The notes: a model not told the origin generated them from the sequence alone. A DNA stretch of 64,000 nucleotides from Granulosicoccus sp964435305 (GCA_964435305.1 CAYSZH010000001.1:1-64000); one strand, 5' to 3'. Counted from the stretch's first letter, positions 35,622-45,227 are shown. Translations and numbers: made by a program.

Positions 35622-36448
35622 ATGCACAGGCTGAAATGCAAACCGATTCTTACGTTACCGCAGATGGTCGAACCATAGGCGGTGTCATGATGGACATGCG
35701 TAACATCACATTGCGCTTTGGTGGTGTTATGGCAATTAACGACATCAGCTTTGATATTAAAGAAGGTGAAATACGCGCCATCATTGGTCCGAACGGTGCC
35801 GGCAAGTCATCAATGCTAAATGTCATTAGTGGGTTTTATAACCCGCAAGAAGGCGAAGTTTGGTACCTTGGTAAAAAGAGACCGTCCACACGCCCCTATA
35901 AAGTGGCGCGCAAAGGTATCGCACGCACGTTCCAAAATATCGCTCTTTTTGAAGGCATGACAGTGCTCGATAACGTCATGACAGGCCGGTTGAACTTCAT
36001 GAAACGCGGCCTCTTATCCCAATCATTCTGGTTTGGCCCTGCCTCTAATGAAGAGGCACGTAATCGCGAAAAAGTAGAAGAAATTATCGACTTTTTGGAA
36101 ATTCAAACCATTCGCAAAACACCGGTTAATCGTTTGCCTTATGGATTAAAAAAGCGCGTGGAATTAGCCAGAGCCTTAGCAGCCGAGCCAAGCCTGTTAT
36201 TACTAGACGAACCCATGGCAGGGATGAACGTAGAAGAAAAAGAAGACATGAGCCGATTTATTCTCGATGTTAATGACGAATTTGGAACCACCATCGCGCT
36301 CATTGAACACGATATGGGTGTTGTCATGGACTTGTCCGACCGGGTAGTTGTTATGGACTATGGCCGAAAGATCGGTGATGGCACGCCAGATGACGTACGA
36401 AACAATGAAGAAGTTATCGCGGCGTATTTGGGGGTAAGTCATGACTAA
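35618..36448 (+). CDS. LIV-type ABC importer ATPase (LivG-like)
   Basis: A 276-residue ATP-binding subunit. Walker A is GPNGAGKSSML, the Q loop is RTFQNIALFEGM, the signature region is LPYGLKKRVELARALA and Walker B is LLLLDEPMAGMN. The C-terminus has the LivG-type ending EVIAAYLG. The signature departs from LSGGQ, as is usual in LivG. A 20-residue N-terminal extension precedes the first strand. It overlaps the ligase gene (ATGA). Confidence 0.92.
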   Translation: MNAQAEMQTDSYVTADGRTIGGVMMDMRNITLRFGGVMAINDISFDIKEGEIRAIIGPNGAGKSSMLNVISGFYNPQEGEVWYLGKKRPSTRPYKVARKGIARTFQNIALFEGMTVLDNVMTGRLNFMKRGLLSQSFWFGPASNEEARNREKVEEIIDFLEIQTIRKTPVNRLPYGLKKRVELARALAAEPSLLLLDEPMAGMNVEEKEDMSRFILDVNDEFGTTIALIEHDMGVVMDLSDRVVVMDYGRKIGDGTPDDVRNNEEVIAAYLGVSHD

Positions 36449-36480
36449 GCACACCTCAGCACAATTACAGGGGAACTCTC

Positions 36481-37476
36481 ATGCCAGCTAATATTCTTTA
36501 TGGCTTTGAAGTTGTACTCAATGGCCTTATGGCTGGCGTTATGTATGCCCTGGTGGCACTTGGCTTTGTATTGATATTTAAAGCCTCAGCCATATTTAAT
36601 TTCGCTCAAGGTGTGATGGCTTTGTTTGCTGCACTGACATTAGTTGGCATTATGCAGGGGCAAGTTCCTTTTGCTCACTTAATAAACGAAGTTTTTGGCA
36701 CCCAGATTCATCATTTTGGCTGGGAAGTCCCGGCTATTCTAGCCATAGCACTGACTGTGCTCGTTATGGTTGTGTTTGCGTTACTTGTACAGCAGCTTTT
36801 ATTTAAGCACCTTGTTGGACAAGAGCCCATCATATTGTTCATGGCAACTATTGGGCTTGCCTACTTCCTGGAAGGGTTTGGTGATTTAATGTGGGGTTCG
36901 GATATCAAAACCCTCGCATTAGGTTTACCACAGGGTGGATCGCGCACGATAGAAGATGCAACCGCTTTTCTGGGTGGCGATGATTTCTATGGCTTCTTTA
37001 TCGACAAACTCGATATGGTTGCCACGGTCGTTGCGGTGGTGCTCGTGGCCGCGCTCATCATGTTCAGCCAATACACCAAACAGGGGCGCGCCATGCGCGC
37101 CGTGGCGGATGATCATCAAGCGGCTTTAAGTGTTGGTATATCGTTAAACTTCATCTGGGTACTTGTTTGGTCTTTAGCGGGCCTTGTCGCGCTGGTAGCA
37201 GGCATCATGTGGGGTGCGAAATCAGGGGTTCAATTCTCATTGTCGCTCATCGCTTTAAAAGCCCTGCCCGTTTTAATGCTCGGTGGGTTCACCTCTATTC
37301 CAGGTGCTATTGTGGGTGGCTTAATTATTGGTGTTGGTGAAAAACTTTTTGAATACATTGTTGGCCCCATGATTGGGGGCGCAACAGAAAACTGGTTTGC
37401 CTATGTGTTAGCACTTTTATTCCTGGTATTCAGACCACAGGGCTTATATGGGGAGAGAATAATTGAACGCGTATAA
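36481..37476 (+). CDS. LIV-type ABC importer permease (LivH-like)
   Basis: A 331-residue permease with about eight transmembrane helices. The N-terminal VLNGLMAGVMYALVALGFVL and the FNFAQGVMALF segment are typical of LivH. The cytoplasmic coupling loop is QGRAMRAVADDHQAALSVG, matching the permease EAA-like motif of this family. It pairs with the LivM-like permease that follows after 42 bases. Confidence 0.92.
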   Translation: MPANILYGFEVVLNGLMAGVMYALVALGFVLIFKASAIFNFAQGVMALFAALTLVGIMQGQVPFAHLINEVFGTQIHHFGWEVPAILAIALTVLVMVVFALLVQQLLFKHLVGQEPIILFMATIGLAYFLEGFGDLMWGSDIKTLALGLPQGGSRTIEDATAFLGGDDFYGFFIDKLDMVATVVAVVLVAALIMFSQYTKQGRAMRAVADDHQAALSVGISLNFIWVLVWSLAGLVALVAGIMWGAKSGVQFSLSLIALKALPVLMLGGFTSIPGAIVGGLIIGVGEKLFEYIVGPMIGGATENWFAYVLALLFLVFRPQGLYGERIIERV

Positions 37477-37518
37477 GCTGACAAACAATCGTGCCAACAG
37501 TAGCAACGGGCAGAGCTG

Positions 37519-38595
37519 ATGTTTTATCGTGAATCGGGGGACTTTAAGAGCTCCTACAAGTCAGACAGCCAGACTTTCCCTATTGCGTTTGATCGTTATC
37601 GATATTGGATAGTACTTTTTATCGCGTTTTGTATTATCCCGTTCGTTATTAATGATTACTGGGCAAATTCGATTTTTGTCCCGTTCCTTATTTATGCTAT
37701 TGCGGCAATTGGACTTAATATTCTCACAGGATATTGTGGCCAAGTCAGTTTGGGCACGGGTGGGTTTATGGCGGTGGGCGCATATGCCTGCTATAAGCTG
37801 ATGACAGCTTTCCCCGATGTCAGCATTGTCTTTCATATTATTATTGCAGGGTTTATCACTGCACTAGTGGGCGCAGCTTTTGGCTTACCTTCCTTAAGAA
37901 TCAAGGGCTTCTATCTTGCGGTTGCAACGCTTGCAGCACAGTTCTTTTTGGTCTGGTTATTCAATAAAGTACCCTGGTTTTACAACAATTCAGCCTCAGG
38001 TCAAATTAGTGCACCAGAGCGATTTGTACTGGGAGAACCTGTTACAGGACCAAACACCGAAGCCTGGGCGACCTATTTAATTTGCCTCGTCTTTGTCACT
38101 ATCAGCGCAATCATTGCAAGAAATCTAACCAGAGGCTCATTGGGTCGCAAATGGATGGCTATCCGTGACATGGATATTGCCGCCGAAATAATCGGTGTCA
38201 ATCCACTGCATGCAAAACTAACCGCGTTCGCAGTCTCTTCCTTTTTCGTTGGAATTTCAGGCGCTTTATTTTTTGCTGTGTACCTTGGTGCTGTGGAAGT
38301 TGGAGAGGTATTCGGTATTCAGAAATCGTTTCTGGTGCTGTTCATGGTAATTATCGGTGGGCTGGGTTCCATATTTGGCTCATTCGCTGGTGCGGCATTT
38401 TTGATATGTCTGCCAGTTGTTTTAAAAATCTTTGGCGTTGATCTGTTCGGCTGGCCCCCAGATCTTGTCGCGCACTTACAACTCGTTATTGTCGGTTTAT
38501 TGATTATGTTTTTCTTAGTCAAAGAACCACATGGGTTGGCGCAGCTTTGGAGGGTCGCCAAAGAGAAATTACGGCTCTGGCCGTTTCCATACTAA
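37519..38595 (+). CDS. LIV-type ABC importer permease (LivM-like)
   Basis: A 358-residue permease. A charged N-terminal tail (about 1-30) is followed by 8-10 hydrophobic helices, with the LivM features AIGLNILTGYCGQVSLGTGGF and the loop LGRKWMAIRDMDIAAEIIGVN. It forms the heterodimeric channel with the LivH-like protein. The binding-protein gene follows after 30 bases. Confidence 0.92.
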   Translation: MFYRESGDFKSSYKSDSQTFPIAFDRYRYWIVLFIAFCIIPFVINDYWANSIFVPFLIYAIAAIGLNILTGYCGQVSLGTGGFMAVGAYACYKLMTAFPDVSIVFHIIIAGFITALVGAAFGLPSLRIKGFYLAVATLAAQFFLVWLFNKVPWFYNNSASGQISAPERFVLGEPVTGPNTEAWATYLICLVFVTISAIIARNLTRGSLGRKWMAIRDMDIAAEIIGVNPLHAKLTAFAVSSFFVGISGALFFAVYLGAVEVGEVFGIQKSFLVLFMVIIGGLGSIFGSFAGAAFLICLPVVLKIFGVDLFGWPPDLVAHLQLVIVGLLIMFFLVKEPHGLAQLWRVAKEKLRLWPFPY

Positions 38596-38625
38596 TTGGA
38601 TATTAAGAGAGAGGAAAATCTAATA

Positions 38626-39915
38626 ATGAAACTTAAAACGATAACAGCAGTAGCCTTGACTAGTGCAATGGCAACCGGTACGGCAATGGCCGATCTTGTA
38701 CTTCCAGATCTGAGCTATCGTACAGGCCCCTATGCAGCGGGTGGTACGCCATTCTCCGACGGGTATCAAGACTACCTTCATATGCTTAACGCTCGCGATG
38801 GTGGCATTGGTGGTGAATCGGTGCGGATAGTTGAATGCGAAACCGGATACAACACCGAAAAAGGGGTTGAGTGCTATGAGAGTACTAAGGGTGAAGGCGC
38901 ATTAATTTATCAACCGCTTTCAACAGGTATAACTTATCAGCTTATCCCTAAAGCAACCGCAGACGGCATCCCCATTCACACAATGGGTTACGGTCGTACA
39001 TCAGCGGCCAACGGCGAAGTGTTTAATTGGGTTTTCAACTACCCTGCTAACTATTGGGATGCGGCAAGTGTAATCATTAACTATCTGTTAGACGAAAATG
39101 GCAATGACCTTAAGGGCAAAAAAATAGCCCTTGTGTACCACAACTCTGCTTACGGTAAAGAGCCGATTCGTACGCTGGAAACGTTGGCTGAGCAGCATGG
39201 CTTTAATTTTAACCCAATAGCAGTTGACCACCCAGGACAGGAGCAAAAATCGCAGTGGTTACAAATTCGTCGTGAGCGTCCAGACTATGTTCTGATGTGG
39301 GGCTGGGGTGTTATGAATCAGGTTGCTGTCCAGGAAGCCGCCAACATTGGTTTCCCCATGGAAAACTTCATCGGTAACTGGTGGTCAGGTGCAGAGCACG
39401 ATGTCACCCCTGCCGGTGCCGGCGCAAATGGCTATAAGTCGTTAAACATGAACCGCATTGGTGATCTACCTGTATTCGCCGACATCAAAAAGCATGTTCA
39501 TGATGCAGGCGAGGCAGCAGGCGACGGTTCTAATATGGGATCGGTGCTGTATACCCGTGGCATGTATGCCGCTATGCTGGCTGCGGAAGCCATTGCCGGT
39601 GCGCAGAAAATCCATGGTGTCGCCGATGTGACACCGGCAATGGTGCGAGATGGCATGGAAGCATTATCTATCACAGCTGCGCGTATGGAAGAGCTGGGCA
39701 TGAAAGACATTGGCCCAGAGTTTTCGGTTAGCTGTGAAGATCACGGTGGTTCTGGTTTGGGTATTGTTCAGCAGTGGGATGCATCTGCAGGCAACTGGGT
39801 TGCGCTAACAGACTACATCACGCCTGACGATTCAGTAACTGACCCACTGGTGGCTGAAGATTCAGCAGCGTTCGCAGCTGAAAACAACATTACTGCTGGT
39901 TGCTACAAAGGGTAG
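38626..39915 (+). CDS. Periplasmic substrate-binding protein of the LIV-type importer
   Basis: A 429-residue binding protein from the ATG at 38626, preceded by GAGAGAGGAA about nine bases upstream; the frame extends ten codons further but lacks a ribosome site. A signal peptide (MKLKTITAVALTSAMATGTAMA) is followed by the Peripla-BP fold, with YRTGPYAAGGTPFSDGYQDY at the ligand-binding N-lobe and ECETGYNTEKGVECYE. This subclass is seen beside CoA ligases. The ligand is likely a carboxylic acid rather than a branched amino acid, inferred from the flanking ligases. A strong hairpin follows the gene. Confidence 0.92.
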   Translation: MKLKTITAVALTSAMATGTAMADLVLPDLSYRTGPYAAGGTPFSDGYQDYLHMLNARDGGIGGESVRIVECETGYNTEKGVECYESTKGEGALIYQPLSTGITYQLIPKATADGIPIHTMGYGRTSAANGEVFNWVFNYPANYWDAASVIINYLLDENGNDLKGKKIALVYHNSAYGKEPIRTLETLAEQHGFNFNPIAVDHPGQEQKSQWLQIRRERPDYVLMWGWGVMNQVAVQEAANIGFPMENFIGNWWSGAEHDVTPAGAGANGYKSLNMNRIGDLPVFADIKKHVHDAGEAAGDGSNMGSVLYTRGMYAAMLAAEAIAGAQKIHGVADVTPAMVRDGMEALSITAARMEELGMKDIGPEFSVSCEDHGGSGLGIVQQWDASAGNWVALTDYITPDDSVTDPLVAEDSAAFAAENNITAGCYKG

Positions 39916-39937
39916 TTTTTATCCTTTGCGGTAACGC

Positions 39938-39965
39938 CAGGGCGGCCAGAATGTTGGCCGCCCTG
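39938..39965 (+). terminator. Intercistronic hairpin after the binding-protein gene
   Basis: An 11-bp perfect stem, CAGGGCGGCCA with TGGCCGCCCTG, and a 6-base loop GAATGT. No T run follows, so it more likely protects the upstream mRNA or lowers read-through into the ATPase gene than terminates fully. Confidence 0.6.
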
Positions 39966-40003
39966 CTCCATCTAAATACTTGATCGAATACTGTGCTTAT
40001 ACA

Positions 40004-40834
40004 ATGCAAGTAGAACAGAACACAGACATGGATGATGCACTTCTGGATGTGAATAACATCGAAGTCATCTACAACCACGTAATTCTCGTGCTTAAAGGTG
40101 TGTCCTTGCACGTACCCAAAGGGGGCATCACAGCATTGCTCGGCGGCAACGGCGCGGGAAAGACAACAACGCTTAAAGCCATTTCCAATCTACTGCATTC
40201 TGAGCGGGGTGTGGTAACCAAAGGCTCTGTTAACTACCGTGGCCGTGAAGTACACAGCATGGATCCAGAAGCACTGGTAAAAATGGGTGTTATGCAAGTG
40301 ATGGAAGGCAGGCATTGCTTTGAACACTTAACCATAGAAGAAAATTTACTCACAGGCTCTTACACACGCTCAGATGGAAAGAGCGCTATCGCCAATGACC
40401 TTGAAAAAGTTTATAACTACTTCCCTCGTCTAAAAGAGCGACGTAAATCTCAGGCCGGATACACCTCAGGTGGCGAGCAGCAAATGTGTGCACTAGGTAG
40501 AGCACTCATGTCAAACCCGGAAACCATTTTACTGGATGAACCCTCTATGGGGCTTGCGCCTCAGCTCGTTGAAGAGATTTTTCAAATCGTAAAAAGCCTA
40601 AACGAAAAAGAAGGCGTGTCCTTTTTGCTGGCAGAGCAAAACACCAATGCTGCGCTGCGCTTTGCTCATTACGGTTATATCCTCGAGTCAGGTCGGGTTG
40701 TTATGGACGGCCCAGCTAACGAACTGCGCGAAAATCCAGATGTAAAGGAATTTTATCTTGGCATGTCGGAAGAAGGCAGAAAGTCATACCGAGATGTGCG
40801 CAGTTATCGCAGACGAAAAAGATGGCTGGCCTAG
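40004..40834 (+). CDS. LIV-type ABC importer ATPase (LivF-like)
   Basis: A second ATP-binding subunit, 276 residues from the ATG at 40004. Another in-frame ATG at 40028 (MDDALLDVNNIEV) is equally credible, since neither has a clear ribosome site. Walker A is GGNGAGKTTTLK, the signature is TSGGEQQMCALGRALM and Walker B is ILLDEPSMGLAP. The C-terminus is longer and more basic than in LivF of E. coli (RSYRRRKRWLA). It forms the ATPase heterodimer with the LivG-like protein. Confidence 0.9.
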   Translation: MQVEQNTDMDDALLDVNNIEVIYNHVILVLKGVSLHVPKGGITALLGGNGAGKTTTLKAISNLLHSERGVVTKGSVNYRGREVHSMDPEALVKMGVMQVMEGRHCFEHLTIEENLLTGSYTRSDGKSAIANDLEKVYNYFPRLKERRKSQAGYTSGGEQQMCALGRALMSNPETILLDEPSMGLAPQLVEEIFQIVKSLNEKEGVSFLLAEQNTNAALRFAHYGYILESGRVVMDGPANELRENPDVKEFYLGMSEEGRKSYRDVRSYRRRKRWLA

Positions 40835-40873
40835 TTCTACAGCCGCTAGTACCAATCACCAATAGGCACCAAT

Positions 40874-42037
40874 ATGGACAATTTAATACAATCCATCGAT
40901 GAACTAGAAGCGAGTCAACTTGCCAGACTCAAAGGATTCGTCTCCAACGATGTCCAAATGAGCGATCTTGGCGACCTTGCCAAACTTCCTGTGACGCGTA
41001 AGGATGAACTACACAAATCACAAGCGTCCGATCCACCTTTCGGCATGCTGAAACCCAAAGATTACAAGCATATTTTTCAGTCGCCAGGGCCAATATACGA
41101 AGCCGGCTTAAAAATGCCCGATGCATGGCGTTTCGGTCGCTTTTTCGCTGCCATGGGTATTGGCGAAAACGACATTGTACAAAACACATTCTCATACCAC
41201 TTCACGCCCGCAGGTGCGATGATCGATAGCGCTGCAGAGGCGGTTAACGCAGCTGTATTTCCAGCAGGCCCTGGTAATACACGAGCGCAATGCGACGTCG
41301 CCGCAACAATAAAGAGTACAGTGTACGCGGGCACGCCAGACTTTCTAGGCCTCATCTTGGATAAAGCGGATGAAGAAAACCTGGATTTAAGCTCAATCAC
41401 TCGCGCAGCTGTTACAGCGGGCCCGTTATTTCCGCAACTTCGTCAACGCTATCAGGATCGGAATATCCTGTGCAGGCAATGCTATGGCACAGCGGATGTG
41501 GGTTTAATTGCGTTTGAGACCGAACATGATATTGATGGCATGTTAGTCGATCAGGATGTCATCATAGAAATTGTATCTCCCGGCACCAGTGAACCTGTCG
41601 CAGCTGGCGAAATCGGTGAAGTTGTTGTCACGGTGCTTAACGATGTGCACCCGATTATCCGATTTTCAGTAGGCGACTTGAGTGCGTTTGGTACCAGCAC
41701 AAACAGTCAAAAGAAAATTGTTGGCTGGCGCGGCCGTGCCGATCAGGCCACCAAGGTAAAAGGCATGTTTATCCGCCCCGAACAAATCTCTACCCTGGTT
41801 GGACGGCACCCGGGTATTGACCGAGCCCGTTTAGAAGTTTCTTTCGATGGCGCACGCGACAGGATCAACCTCACCATTGAATCGGAGCAGCCTCAGTCTG
41901 AGCAATTCCTGGGTGAATTGTCGACCCTAGCGCAGGAGACACTAAAGCTGAAAGCAAACGTGGCTATTGTTGCTAAAGGTGCACTGCCGCGTGATGGCGT
42001 GTTGGTTTCAGATTTACGCGAACCCGTGGCTAGCTAA
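40874..42037 (+). CDS. PaaK-like AMP-binding protein with altered active-site motifs
   Basis: A 387-residue member of the phenylacetate-CoA ligase superfamily, shorter than PaaK (about 430). The place of the Ser/Thr/Gly P-loop reads F-Q-S-P-G-P-I-Y-E-A-G, without the usual SGTTG. The A5-like motif is CYGTADVGLIAFE and the region GWRGRADQATKVKGMFIRPEQ matches the PaaK hinge. The expected catalytic lysine near the C-terminus is not seen (ALPRDGVLVSDLR). As I recall, related proteins with the SPGPIY motif occur in other LIV-ligase operons. It may be a specialised ligase for an acid, or a non-catalytic partner; I cannot decide. Confidence 0.75.
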   Translation: MDNLIQSIDELEASQLARLKGFVSNDVQMSDLGDLAKLPVTRKDELHKSQASDPPFGMLKPKDYKHIFQSPGPIYEAGLKMPDAWRFGRFFAAMGIGENDIVQNTFSYHFTPAGAMIDSAAEAVNAAVFPAGPGNTRAQCDVAATIKSTVYAGTPDFLGLILDKADEENLDLSSITRAAVTAGPLFPQLRQRYQDRNILCRQCYGTADVGLIAFETEHDIDGMLVDQDVIIEIVSPGTSEPVAAGEIGEVVVTVLNDVHPIIRFSVGDLSAFGTSTNSQKKIVGWRGRADQATKVKGMFIRPEQISTLVGRHPGIDRARLEVSFDGARDRINLTIESEQPQSEQFLGELSTLAQETLKLKANVAIVAKGALPRDGVLVSDLREPVAS

Positions 42038-42318
42038 CAATAAACTGACCCAGCTGAGTGGGGCTGGACGTAGATTTCACCACACGTTAGTCCACGCTTT
42101 TGCCGCTCGCCGTTGCAACGTTTCGGGCAACACAAAGAGCCGTTTTAATCGATCAGAAAAAACATCAATAAAGATTTCGATGTGATCAGTAGGCCGTTCC
42201 GGTAATTTTGTTGTGCATCAGTTTCTTCTATTCAGTTGGTATTTTAATATCCCATTAATTGGGTCAACAGAATTTTGATACCGATAAGGTCCGAAATGGG
42301 CTTGTCTTGGTTACGGTC

Positions 42319-43251
42319 CTACCTAAACTGTGCCACCGCTTGATCCGCCGACCCGCACAGGCTTGCTCTAATATGTTCAGCCGCAGCTAACGCGGGTTCG
42401 TCTGGTTTTTTTTGTAACACCATGCCCACACCATAGGTTTCAAGCACAGGCATGCCATGCTGCTGGTTAAGCTCGACAATACCATTCACACAACACGAAA
42501 CCGGAATAGGTGCAACGGCAAGGTCTGCCAGAATAGCAGCGCGTTGGCCTGAAATATGAGCACTCATTAACGCGACGCGGTGATCTATGTCAGCAGCTTC
42601 AAGGCTTGTTATACCTGCATTGCGCCAGGAACAACTTTCCTCCCATACCGACACCGGTAGTGGTCGTTTTTTGTACGCCACTCCATTGCGTAAACCTGCC
42701 CACGTGAGGCGTTCTTCAAAAACGGGCTCAATATGACTTTCAAGTTTTTTTCTTGGGTTATAAGTAATCAGTGCGATATCCATGTCGCCACTCTTTATTT
42801 TATTCATTAAAGACGCCGTGGAATCGACAACCACATCGACCGTCACACAACAATGCGATTGTGAAAAGCGTTGCAGCAGCTCGGGTAGAAGCCGTTCGGC
42901 AATGTCATCGGTGGCGCCCATCTGCACTACCCCAGCAACCTCCGGCATCACAAAACGGCTGACCATCTCATTATTCAACAGCAGCAAACGCCTGCCGTGC
43001 TCAAGCAGCATCTCGCCTTCAGCGGTGGGTTTGACCTTGCGCGAGTCCCGATAGAACACCGGGCGTCCGAGCAATTCTTCGACTCGTTTCACCTGCATTG
43101 AAACCGCGGACGGGGTTCGGAATAGCTTGGCAGCTGCGCTTGAAAAATTTCCTGTTTCGGCAATGACCACGATTGTGTTCAATAAATCCAGCTCGAGTAG
43201 CGGTAACCGACTGTTCTGACTAGATTTATCCATAAACAACTCATGCATCAA
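42319..43251 (-). CDS. LysR-family transcriptional regulator
   Basis: A 310-residue regulator. The N-terminal HTH (about 18-75) has LLNTIVVIAETGNFSSAAAKLFRTPSAVSMQVKRVEELLG, the family pattern with ETGNFSSAA and SAVSMQVKRVEE. The C-terminal co-inducer domain (about 100-300) is shorter in its recognition loop than that of typical LysR. Met2 and Met7 are alternative starts. It is divergent from the DUF1127 gene and convergent with the ligase-transporter operon, so either could be its target. Confidence 0.9.
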   Translation of the reverse strand: MMHELFMDKSSQNSRLPLLELDLLNTIVVIAETGNFSSAAAKLFRTPSAVSMQVKRVEELLGRPVFYRDSRKVKPTAEGEMLLEHGRRLLLLNNEMVSRFVMPEVAGVVQMGATDDIAERLLPELLQRFSQSHCCVTVDVVVDSTASLMNKIKSGDMDIALITYNPRKKLESHIEPVFEERLTWAGLRNGVAYKKRPLPVSVWEESCSWRNAGITSLEAADIDHRVALMSAHISGQRAAILADLAVAPIPVSCCVNGIVELNQQHGMPVLETYGVGMVLQKKPDEPALAAAEHIRASLCGSADQAVAQFR

Positions 43252-43408
43252 TAATATTCACAGATACTATCATATCTTTTCGTTTGATTGAATTGATTTT
43301 GTGCCGCAAAGTAATCCTACAGAGCTAAAAAGGCTCCTACTAACGAACAAAGGCGTAAGCGACCCCTCGCCTTTGACCCGTCAACAATGGATAAAGAGGC
43401 GACAAGTC

Positions 43409-43726
43409 ATGAATTCACTATGCACAGAACTGGCGAATACCGAAGTTTCTGAAGAAAAAAAGTGTTGCAAGCAAGTCATTAAGCTTACACAGAGTCAGGC
43501 GATCACAGGTGTATCTTTAGTTGCAAACCTCACCCGTATTATTGAGCGCATCAAGACTAGATATGTTCAATACCGTGATCGGCAAGCTTTCCAGCAATTA
43601 CTGAAACTGGATGAGCATATGTTGAAGGACATCGGTGTGACACGACAAGACGTTACGTGGGCAAACAATCTACCGCTGTCTGAGGATGCTGCTACAAAGC
43701 TTGAAATTATCGCTCGGCGACGATAG
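43409..43726 (+). CDS. DUF1127 protein
   Basis: A small protein with a C-terminal DUF1127 motif: RDRQAFQQLLKLDEHMLKDIG followed by VTRQDVTWAN, like the YjiS family. The ATG at 43409 is supported by AAGAGG about nine bases upstream; the frame is also open to a GTG at 43301, which would give 141 residues with an unusual N-terminus. Function in this family is largely unknown; some members influence phosphate or RNA metabolism. It is divergent from the LysR gene. Confidence 0.8.
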   Translation: MNSLCTELANTEVSEEKKCCKQVIKLTQSQAITGVSLVANLTRIIERIKTRYVQYRDRQAFQQLLKLDEHMLKDIGVTRQDVTWANNLPLSEDAATKLEIIARRR

Positions 43727-43799
43727 CAACAAGCCTTAAAAAACCGGGCCGCACTACTGTGTAGATACGACGGCGTTGCGTTACTTAGGGTTTAGTTAA

Positions 43800-43832
43800 A
43801 ACGCGACCCACTGTTCCCAAGTGGGTCGCGTT
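43800..43832 (-). terminator. Rho-independent terminator of serS
   Basis: A perfect 13-bp stem (AACGCGACCCACT with AGTGGGTCGCGTT) and a 7-base loop. On the minus strand the stem is followed by TTTTAACT. It lies 47 bases past the serS stop. On the plus strand it could also end the DUF1127 transcript, but there is no T tract there. Confidence 0.8.
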
Positions 43833-43878
43833 CAATGTCTCGGGTGCGCACGGCAATTTTCTGTTCAGGCGCACTCAA

Positions 43879-45162
43879 CTAAGCAGGTACAAACAAACGC
43901 TCAAGCCCACCCATATAAGATTTAAGCGCATCAGGTACCAGCACAGACCCATCAGCCTGCTGATAATTTTCCAGAACTGCAACAAGGGTTCTACCTACTG
44001 CAAGCCCGGACCCATTAAGCGTGTGCAGCAATGCAGGCTTTTTGGACTGAGCATCACGATAGCGCGCTAGCATACGCCGCGCTTGAAAATCGGTACAGTT
44101 GCTACAGGAAGAAATTTCTCTGTACGTGTTCTGTGCTGGCAACCAGACTTCCAAATCAAACGTTTTTGCCGCCGAAAAACCGATATCACCGCCGCACAGA
44201 GCAACCACGCGATACGGTAATTCAAGCTTTTGCAATATCGATTCGGCATGGGATGTCATGTCTTCGAGTGCCTGATAAGAATCTTCTGGCTTAACGATTT
44301 GCACCATCTCCACTTTTTCAAACTGATGTTGGCGGATCAGGCCACGCGTATCGCGACCATAGGAGCCAGCTTCTGAGCGAAAGCAAATGCTGTGACAGGT
44401 GTATTTCAACGGCAATTCGGCTTCCTCAACAATGCTGTCTCTCACAGTATTGGTGACCGGCACTTCTGAAGTCGGAATCAGAAAATACTCGTTTTCAGTA
44501 ATTAGCTTAAAGAGATCTTCTTCAAATTTGGGCAATTGACCCGTACCGGTCAGTGTCTCTCGATTAACAATGGCTGGGACGTTTATCTCGGTGTAGCCAT
44601 GCTCCAGTGTGTGAGTATCGAGCATCAACTGCGCAAGCGCTCGGTGAAGTCGAGCCATCTCCCCTTTCATAACAGCGAAACGCGATCCTGTGAGTTTTGC
44701 GGCAGTTTCAAAATCCAACACGGCGTTGCGCGCACCAATGTCTACATGGTCCAGCGGTTCAAAATCAAACGTCCGTGGTGAACCCCAGGTACGGACCTCT
44801 TGATTGTCGCTTTCATCTTTACCTGGCGGCACGGACTCATGCACTAAATTTGGCATGCTCATAACAACATCACTGATGTCGGTAAGCACATCCGCAAGGT
44901 CGTTTTCAGCCTGCTTAAGCTTATCGCCCAAGTCTGTTACTTCTGCGAGTAAAGGTGCTGCATCCTCACCTTTGGCTTTAGCCTGACCGATGGATTTTGA
45001 GCGAGCATTTCGATCGGCCTGCAACTGCTCAGCGCGTTGTTGCACCTCCTTACGTTTTGATTCGAGCGCCGATAAACGCTCCTGATCAATAACAAGGTTA
45101 CGGATTTGCTGACGTTCGACAACGAAAGCAAGCTCGTTTCTGACAATTTTTTGATCGAGCAT
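43879..45162 (-). CDS. serS: Seryl-tRNA synthetase
   Basis: A 427-residue class II aminoacyl-tRNA synthetase. The N-terminal antiparallel coiled coil (about 27-100) begins MLDQKIVRNE, the standard start; the frame extends 32 codons further upstream and would then overlap crcB. Motif 2 is FRSEAGSYGRDTRGLIRQHQF and motif 3 is GSGLAVGRTLVAVLENYQ. The enzyme charges tRNA-Ser and tRNA-Sec. crcB is directly upstream, as in many gammaproteobacteria. Confidence 0.97.
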   Translation of the reverse strand: MLDQKIVRNELAFVVERQQIRNLVIDQERLSALESKRKEVQQRAEQLQADRNARSKSIGQAKAKGEDAAPLLAEVTDLGDKLKQAENDLADVLTDISDVVMSMPNLVHESVPPGKDESDNQEVRTWGSPRTFDFEPLDHVDIGARNAVLDFETAAKLTGSRFAVMKGEMARLHRALAQLMLDTHTLEHGYTEINVPAIVNRETLTGTGQLPKFEEDLFKLITENEYFLIPTSEVPVTNTVRDSIVEEAELPLKYTCHSICFRSEAGSYGRDTRGLIRQHQFEKVEMVQIVKPEDSYQALEDMTSHAESILQKLELPYRVVALCGGDIGFSAAKTFDLEVWLPAQNTYREISSCSNCTDFQARRMLARYRDAQSKKPALLHTLNGSGLAVGRTLVAVLENYQQADGSVLVPDALKSYMGGLERLFVPA

Positions 45163-45227
45163 GGGCTGCAGGGTTATGGTTGAGTCATAGGATGATAGCA
45201 AGAATAGCGAGCACGGCCAGTTGGCAA

